From DATKGP01 sp035510775 (lineage in GTDB: Bacteria > Patescibacteriota > UBA1384 > 2-12-FULL-50-11), in NCBI GenBank assembly GCA_035510775.1, contig DATKGP010000021.1, positions 1 through 9,475 on the forward strand: a DNA stretch of 9,475 bases, in the 5' to 3' direction. A program made the translations under genes and the position numbers. Below are positions 4,380-9,475 of this stretch, piece after piece. A model generated the notes under the pieces. That model searched no databases. It was given only the letters and a program-made list of their open reading frames with translations, and was not told where the DNA came from. Position 1 is the first letter of the stretch; every line of letters begins with the position of its first letter.

Positions 4380-5912
4380 ATGAGCAGATTTATGCAGCGA
4401 GCCTACAGCTTGATTGAGTTGGTAGTGGTGTTGGGTATCATCACGATGTTGGCTTTGTTGGGGCTGCCGAATATTCTCAATCAAAGTAGCCGTTACGATC
4501 TCTCTAGCGGCACGGAAAAGATTCGCCAGATGCTGGCCGATGCCCAGGTGCGTTCCTTGGCTCCGACCAAAAACGACAGCCAAGGTACCCAGATGTACCA
4601 GGTTGATTTTAGTAATTTCATGTACGACAGCGGCAGTGGCAACGTGACGACTGACACGAACTACACAGCCTCTAATGGCTATGGTACTCGCAACGTTACC
4701 GAGAGCCGTGGCTTGGCCGAGTGCAGCAATGGCCAGACCATCCCGGGCAGCGCTCTGACAACCGTCGACAGCCTCCAATTGCCCAAAAATGTCTATATTG
4801 CCGACTTCTACCCGAACGAGATGACTCAAACTTCGCTATCGAGTTCGGTTAGGTTTTACGTCGGCCAGGTCGGGTTTCGCTGCGGCTCGACCGACAAAGT
4901 CGACATCAACTCGGCCGATTACTACTCCGACTCTCGCTGGCAGAGCCACATTCAGGGCTCGAGCGACCCGACAGCAATTACTTACGCCAAATACATGGTC
5001 ATCACCGTCGCCTCGCTGAAAACCAGCCAGCAGCTCTATATTATCATCGACCGTCTCTCCTCGCAGATTAGCGTAACCGACAAAAACCCCCAGGCTTACA
5101 TCAGCCCAATTGCTGACAAACTGCCGCCGCAGTGGCGTGATCCGGCCGATGGTATGTCGCCGATTTATGCTACCGTCACCTGTATGCCGGATAACAGCGG
5201 CGCCAATGTCTCCTTGTCATTTATGCGCTCGGATGACTGGGTCGGTATCCCTGATCCAAATAATCTCACCAACTACCCGGCCAACTGGACCTATGACCCA
5301 CGCAACTACAAAGATAAAACCAAGTTAGTCTTCTACGATATTTTCTTCAATTCTGACTCGGCAAATAATTTCCCAGATTCGAGCAACAAAATCATTACCC
5401 TGAAGTATTTCTACCCGCTACTGCCAGATAAAGATTACGTTACTTATAACTTCACGACGAACTTAATTAGTATTTCCAATCAGCCCGGGACTTTTCATAT
5501 TATCGTTAAGACCTTTGACGAAAACGGCAATTATAATCTCAACAGCCCGGCAGTTGGCGCCGTCAACCCGACTGGTATACCGAATGGCAATAACCTTCCG
5601 GTTGGCGGGTCTACCCCAGCCAGCTCCTCTTCCTCCTCCTCGTACAATATCTTTCAGAAAGCCTGGCGGTTTGCCCGTATTCACGTAGTCGACACCATCG
5701 CCGAAAGGTTAGCTGGCCTCGCCTTTGGTAAGAGTTCTCCGGCGCTTCCTGTGGTGGCTCGTCCTGGAACGGATACCGGCGAATTTACAAATGGCAGTGG
5801 CTATACTTGCGGTAATACCAACCCGCCGGGAGATCCTGGCAATTCTGCAACTGATGGTACGGAGGCGTGGAAAGGACAACCACTGGAAGCAGCCCCCCAG
5901 CCTTATAAGTAA
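4380..5912 (+). CDS. Large GspH-like pseudopilin with Ser linker and C-terminal tail (510 aa)
   Basis: The mature N-terminus YSLIELVVVLGIITMLALLGL is a pilin helix with Glu at position 5, preceded by MSRFMQRA. The expected peptidase cut is after Ala8, whereas Gly is normal, and the first mature residue is Tyr in place of Phe. ATG 4380 begins 1 nt after the previous stop and gives a basic leader; ATG 4356 is an in-frame alternative with a 23-nt overlap and an acidic leader, and ATG 4392 is also possible. None has a good Shine-Dalgarno. At about 510 aa it is roughly three times a normal GspH. After the helix and a DAQVRSLAP segment comes a beta-rich region; residues about 245-405 resemble an Ig/fibronectin-like sandwich ending GTFHIIVKTFDENGNYN. 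A seven-Ser run (415-421) links to an amphipathic helix and a Gly/Pro-rich tail. It is probably a minor pseudopilin at the tip; domain names are inference. Confidence 0.78.
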   Translation: MSRFMQRAYSLIELVVVLGIITMLALLGLPNILNQSSRYDLSSGTEKIRQMLADAQVRSLAPTKNDSQGTQMYQVDFSNFMYDSGSGNVTTDTNYTASNGYGTRNVTESRGLAECSNGQTIPGSALTTVDSLQLPKNVYIADFYPNEMTQTSLSSSVRFYVGQVGFRCGSTDKVDINSADYYSDSRWQSHIQGSSDPTAITYAKYMVITVASLKTSQQLYIIIDRLSSQISVTDKNPQAYISPIADKLPPQWRDPADGMSPIYATVTCMPDNSGANVSLSFMRSDDWVGIPDPNNLTNYPANWTYDPRNYKDKTKLVFYDIFFNSDSANNFPDSSNKIITLKYFYPLLPDKDYVTYNFTTNLISISNQPGTFHIIVKTFDENGNYNLNSPAVGAVNPTGIPNGNNLPVGGSTPASSSSSSSYNIFQKAWRFARIHVVDTIAERLAGLAFGKSSPALPVVARPGTDTGEFTNGSGYTCGNTNPPGDPGNSATDGTEAWKGQPLEAAPQPYK

Positions 5913-5914
5913 TC

Positions 5915-6385
5915 ATGAAACGGGGTTTTTCCCTAATCGAAGTGGTTATCTCCGTTTCCTTACTGATAATGGTCGGGATGGCGATGGTGATTTTAAACTC
6001 CACGGCTCTGAAATTAATGACCATCAACGAAACGACAGCCACCGCTTATGGCCTTAACGACCGAGCGACTGGCTTTATGACGGCCAAGCGTCACCAACTG
6101 GCCGCAAGTTTTGATAGTTACATTACCGGCCTGCCGGGTCAAAACTGTACAACCGCCGTCGGCTGCGACATCTACATCGCCTGCCCTACCGATTTGACCC
6201 AAGTCTGCGCTTTAACCGGCTCAAGTCTAAAACCGGCTGCCGACAAAATGGGGCGAGATAAATTGGCCTTTGCGACCGTCATCCACTTAGTTCAGGTTAA
6301 CGGGGCCGGTTACAACCTGACAGCCACTACCAGTTGGGGCACCGCCTCTAATCAGCAAGTAAAAGTTATTAAGTTCCTAAACTAA
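5915..6385 (+). CDS. Minor pseudopilin, GspI/PilV-like (156 aa)
   Basis: A very short leader, MKRG, is followed by FSLIEVVISVSLLIMVGMAMVIL, giving a clean prepilin-peptidase site after Gly4 and Glu at mature position 5. The FSLIEV start and the size fit the GspI/PilV group, which nucleates the tip complex with GspJ and GspK. The periplasmic part has a cluster of four cysteines (C78, C84, C90, C98, spaced 5, 5 and 7 residues apart), likely one or two disulfides. It starts 2 nt after the preceding stop without a Shine-Dalgarno, and its TAA overlaps the ATG of the next gene. Position between the H-like and J-like genes supports the I assignment. Confidence 0.82.
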   Translation: MKRGFSLIEVVISVSLLIMVGMAMVILNSTALKLMTINETTATAYGLNDRATGFMTAKRHQLAASFDSYITGLPGQNCTTAVGCDIYIACPTDLTQVCALTGSSLKPAADKMGRDKLAFATVIHLVQVNGAGYNLTATTSWGTASNQQVKVIKFLN

Positions 6386-7071
6386 TGCGGCCTAATAATT
6401 CATTTGTTCGTGGCGCAGACAACAAAAAATCGGGATTTACTTTGATTGAAATTTTGGTGGCGATGGCGGTCTTTATGCTGGCCATTTCTATCGCCTTGTT
6501 TGCCACAATCGGCTCAAACAGCCTAATCGACAAAGCCAATACCCGCTCGGCCTTGGTTGAAAGTAGCCGCTCGGTAACTGACGCCTTGGGTCGTCTAACT
6601 ACTGATACTCCGTATACCGGAGTAACCCTGCTCAAAGCCGACGGCACCAGTGCCGGCTCGTCGGCCGGTGTCGCCTTGTTGGTTCGGGTCTATAACCAGG
6701 CACTGGGTCAGAACCTTTGCGAACTGATTGGCCGAGCCAAACAAACCACCGATGCGACCGGAGAGAATACTTACACCCTAGCCAACGACTCGACCGGTAC
6801 CTTTATCGCCATGTGGGTCTATAGTCTTAATAACGCCGGTTACTGCGATTCTAACCCGGCGCCGTATCTTTTATTCCAAAACCGTTTAAGCGATCCGGTT
6901 GTTGAAGTGACAAATTTCCAACTGGCTATGAACACCTTACTGGCCAATCAGGTTGGAATGATCCGTTATGACCTCAATTTACAAACCGTCGCCTCGTCGA
7001 CGGGGACAACCGCCGAAGGCAAGAACGCTTCTATTGAAGTAGCTAGTGGTTTGCCAGTAGGATTAAATTAG
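6385..7071 (+). CDS. Minor pseudopilin, GspJ/PilW-like (228 aa)
   Basis: The leader is 17 residues and ends NKKSG; the mature start is FTLIEILVAMAVFMLAISIALFATIG, with Glu at mature position 5. FTLIE(I/V)LVA is the usual GspJ/PilW start, and the length is close to that of GspJ (about 200 aa). The rest, which includes SRSVTDALGRLTTD near residues 53-66, a Cys-containing beta-rich middle and a short C-terminus, shows no other domain I can name. The start overlaps the preceding stop (TAATG), and the next gene begins at the base after its TAG, so translation is probably coupled. By analogy it forms the tip trimer with the I-like and K-like proteins. Confidence 0.82.
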   Translation: MRPNNSFVRGADNKKSGFTLIEILVAMAVFMLAISIALFATIGSNSLIDKANTRSALVESSRSVTDALGRLTTDTPYTGVTLLKADGTSAGSSAGVALLVRVYNQALGQNLCELIGRAKQTTDATGENTYTLANDSTGTFIAMWVYSLNNAGYCDSNPAPYLLFQNRLSDPVVEVTNFQLAMNTLLANQVGMIRYDLNLQTVASSTGTTAEGKNASIEVASGLPVGLN

Positions 7072-9475
7072 ATGACTCACGGGGGGAAAGTAGGTTCGGC
7101 TCTGCTACTGACAATCACCATTGTGGCGGTTCTGACGGTGACGACACTCGGCGGCATCGCCGTCAAGTTTGACCAATTTCTGGCCACCTCGCGGATTAAA
7201 GATTCGGCTGTAGCCAAGTCTGCCGCCCAGAGCGGGGTTGAGCTTCTAAATCAAAAACTAGCCACCGGCAGCGGCCTGCCGGACAATAACACCGCCAAAG
7301 TCTACGACCTAACTACCACCACCAACCCCGAGACCAGCAAGAGCGATTCCGATATCGCCAACCTGCGACCCAATCCGCGAAAAAGCCTGGTGACTTTGCA
7401 AAAGGTTAAGACCAACCTGCCGCGCTGCATCGCCGTTGGAGTAATTTCGCCCTGGACGAACGATGCCCAGTATCTCTACAGCAACCAAGCGACTTCTAGC
7501 CCGGCTCTAATCTTTCACTACGCCAATATTGTCAGCGATACCGACCTCGGCTCGATTCCGGACGACTCTAATTTAAGCACCGCTGCGAAGAATACCCCAA
7601 TCTCCGACCTGACCAATATGGGTCACTTTTATAATCCGTATGCTCCGAACGGTACCGATGAATCAATGACCAATTACTGGACGATTAACATGGGTGGTCC
7701 TAATGACGAATTCTTAACCCACAAAGGACCGGATAACGTTAAGTCGTACTACCAGAATCTGGATCTAATCTACGTGCCATACCTGCCGCGTTTTATTGAC
7801 TCTGGTTTGTCGGATAACTACAACGACCCAGGCAGTTTTCACCGTAACACCGCCGCTCAAATCCAAACCAAGTTTGAAGGTGTCATCACCGCCAATAGTT
7901 TCAAGGTTTGGATCGACGGAGCCGCCGACAATAGCTATGTTTACAAATACGGTTTCGGCAATTTGTTTAATGAAGGGACGACTCAAAACGCCGTCAACTG
8001 GCTCCAACCAAACCTCTGGAACGACACAGCCGAGGCCGACAGTATTGGTAATTTCTTCACTACCAGCAACCTCGATAATGGTTCCGGGGCGGCCACCGCC
8101 ACCACCTGGGCTAAACAAACCTACCCAACTTACGCCACCGCCTCAAATGGCTGGTCGGTCTCGGTAATTAAAGGGGCGCAATCAATGGCCTTTATGAAAT
8201 TTAGTTCGGGAACTTTCACGACGGCGACCTCGATTTCCGGCGTGCTATACGGTCCACTCGACGGAATTCGGCTGAATAAGTACTTTAGTATTAAGTTCTA
8301 CAACGCCACTAGCGGTCAGCCGTTTGCTCTTGATGGTAGCGGCACCAGCCCTGGTGTCTGGAATAACGCCTACTTTACCAAACTAGATACGACTTCAACG
8401 GCCGGTGTCGTCAATGCCACTGTTAGTTTCGTCAACGCCTTGCCGAAGCGAGCCAACTGTACACCGACTAACGGTAGCGATACCTCGTGTAATATTAATT
8501 TAAGTGAAATTTCGGTCGCGACCGTTGGCCTGGCGCCGATGATGACAGCCTCGGCCTCGACGGCGGTTAATATCACCAACGGCACCACTCTCACCCTAGC
8601 TACCTCGACCGACTGTACGTTGTCAACGACATTTAGCGGTTGTCCGACTGTTGGCGACCTTATCTCGCTTAGCAACGGTTCGACCAAGCTTTGGGCCAAA
8701 GTTAGTGGTATGACCTTTTCGAGCGACGGAACCAAGCTGACGACCCTAACGGTCGGGGCGCTTTACCAAATGCCGCCGCCAGTTCGCTCAAATGCTTCCG
8801 TGACGTACGGCTCCGGCAATGCCACGACGATTGCTTATTATGGCGGTCAGGTAGATATGAACGACTACGATGGCGGAGCCAACAGCGAAATTGACGATCT
8901 TTGGCTTTATACGCCGGAATCAACTGGCACCAACGGCGGCTGGACCTTTAAGCCCAACGGCGGTACCTCGCCGGGACGGCTGGCCGGCGCTTCGCTGGTT
9001 TATGACGCCGCCAACAATCGATTAATTCTTTTCGGTGGCTATCGTCACGAGCCAACTTCCTCGACCACTTGCGGTGCCACCATCGATTATACCAAGTACA
9101 CCACCTGTCTTTACACCAACCAAGGCGCAGCCAGAATCGCCAAACATCTAAATTCCGATACCTACAGTTATAATCTAGCCACTAGCACTTGGTCGAAGAT
9201 TACCCCACCGGCTGCCCCAGCCCTAACTCAAAACGTCGATTATCAAGTCCAAGTTCTGTCGACACTCCCCGACCGGTCTGGCCTGGACGGCTGGCAGTGG
9301 TCAACTTCGACCGGGTCGGGCACTTTCTCCCCAACGGTTGGAGGTACCAACACCCTAAATGTTGGTAACATCTCCGGCTTTGCCGTCGGTGACGATATAT
9401 TCTTGAATGGAGTGAACGCTAACGGTGTCGCGGTCGTGACCGCTTGGGCCAAAGTAACATTAATTGATACGCCCC
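7072..9475 (+). CDS. Giant GspK/PilX-like pseudopilin with kelch-type blades (partial, 801+ codons)
   Basis: The frame runs unbroken from ATG 7072 to the window edge. The start MTHGGKVG followed by SALLLTITIVAVLTVTTLGG and AKSAAQSGVELLNQKL matches the N-terminus of PilX/GspK-type proteins. There is no Glu at mature position 5, as is known for GspK, which caps the pseudopilus. The membrane helix is about residues 9-30 and everything after it should be outside. About 550 residues rich in Thr, Ser, Asn and Gly follow. Kelch-like motifs then appear: AYYGGQ (588-593) with DDLWLYTP, and RLAGASLVYDAANNRLILFGGY (636-657) with DTYSYNLATSTW (696-707). These are the paired Gly and the Tyr/Trp positions of beta-propeller blades. 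Two similar GD-x-I-x-L...WAKV segments flank them. GspK is normally about 300 aa, so this one is greatly enlarged. The C-terminus is outside the window. Confidence 0.82.
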   Translation, partial: MTHGGKVGSALLLTITIVAVLTVTTLGGIAVKFDQFLATSRIKDSAVAKSAAQSGVELLNQKLATGSGLPDNNTAKVYDLTTTTNPETSKSDSDIANLRPNPRKSLVTLQKVKTNLPRCIAVGVISPWTNDAQYLYSNQATSSPALIFHYANIVSDTDLGSIPDDSNLSTAAKNTPISDLTNMGHFYNPYAPNGTDESMTNYWTINMGGPNDEFLTHKGPDNVKSYYQNLDLIYVPYLPRFIDSGLSDNYNDPGSFHRNTAAQIQTKFEGVITANSFKVWIDGAADNSYVYKYGFGNLFNEGTTQNAVNWLQPNLWNDTAEADSIGNFFTTSNLDNGSGAATATTWAKQTYPTYATASNGWSVSVIKGAQSMAFMKFSSGTFTTATSISGVLYGPLDGIRLNKYFSIKFYNATSGQPFALDGSGTSPGVWNNAYFTKLDTTSTAGVVNATVSFVNALPKRANCTPTNGSDTSCNINLSEISVATVGLAPMMTASASTAVNITNGTTLTLATSTDCTLSTTFSGCPTVGDLISLSNGSTKLWAKVSGMTFSSDGTKLTTLTVGALYQMPPPVRSNASVTYGSGNATTIAYYGGQVDMNDYDGGANSEIDDLWLYTPESTGTNGGWTFKPNGGTSPGRLAGASLVYDAANNRLILFGGYRHEPTSSTTCGATIDYTKYTTCLYTNQGAARIAKHLNSDTYSYNLATSTWSKITPPAAPALTQNVDYQVQVLSTLPDRSGLDGWQWSTSTGSGTFSPTVGGTNTLNVGNISGFAVGDDIFLNGVNANGVAVVTAWAKVTLIDTP

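Noticed and set aside
4326..4829. 167-codon minus-strand frame under the GspH-like gene
   Set aside because: It is antisense to the clear pilin start at 4380 and has no family features; it reflects codon bias on the coding strand.
8370..8735. 121-codon minus-strand frame under the giant tip protein
   Set aside because: It is Val/Leu-rich antisense shadow of Thr/Asn/Gly-rich coding sequence with no start signals.
1..9475. CRISPR array, insertion sequence or tRNA gene
   Set aside because: I found no regularly spaced repeats, no transposase, no terminal inverted repeats and no tRNA cloverleaf on either strand.
2242..9475. Recoded UGA (as in Gracilibacteria)
   Set aside because: The pilus genes contain no in-frame TGA and end at TAA or TAG, and the 112-aa gene uses TGA as a stop directly before its terminator.

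Overview
The window looks like chromosomal DNA from a small-genome bacterium, most plausibly a member of the Patescibacteria (Candidate Phyla Radiation). Four things suggest this. The pseudopilins have the FTLIE and RDSKRKSD style of N-terminus common in that group. A free-standing tRNA-binding OB-fold protein of the MetRS C-terminal type is coupled to a PRC-barrel gene. The intergenic DNA includes an AT-rich stretch of short CTAAAT-type repeats. Initiation signals are mixed, with several starts lacking a Shine-Dalgarno sequence. The assignment is an inference, because no rRNA or other phylogenetic marker is present. The genetic code appears standard: TAA, TAG and TGA all serve as stops.

Positions 1-1200 hold small, poorly known units. 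They comprise the first 11 codons of a minus-strand gene (start at 33), a 112-aa hypothetical protein on the minus strand (155-493) with an excellent ribosome binding site and a strong terminator, and a divergently transcribed 43-aa single-pass membrane protein (626-757) with its own terminator. A gene-free stretch (about 800-1195) follows, which has an extended -10 promoter, several hairpins and a terminator and may encode a structured RNA.

Positions 1206-2035 are a two-gene minus-strand operon: a double PRC-barrel protein followed, with a TAATG overlap, by the tRNA-binding protein. A perfect 16-bp palindrome lies immediately upstream of the operon's first codon. The 2057-2186 spacer is an AT-rich field of nested direct and inverted repeats.

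Positions 2242-9475 are one tightly packed plus-strand operon. A GspF/PilC platform protein is followed by five pilin-like proteins whose order and type match gspF-G-H-I-J-K of type II secretion and type IV pilus systems: a GspG-like pseudopilin, a long GspH-like protein, a short GspI/PilV-like protein, a GspJ/PilW-like protein, and a very large GspK/PilX-like protein that runs off the window. The genes touch or nearly touch (4 to 1 nt overlap, or 0 to 2 nt gap), so they are probably co-transcribed and translationally coupled. The presumed product is an envelope-spanning pseudopilus built on GspF, with the H-I-J-K proteins forming its tip. The last protein carries kelch-like beta-propeller blades on its extracellular side, so the tip probably displays a binding module. 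The ATPase (GspE/PilB), the prepilin peptidase and any partner genes are not in the window.
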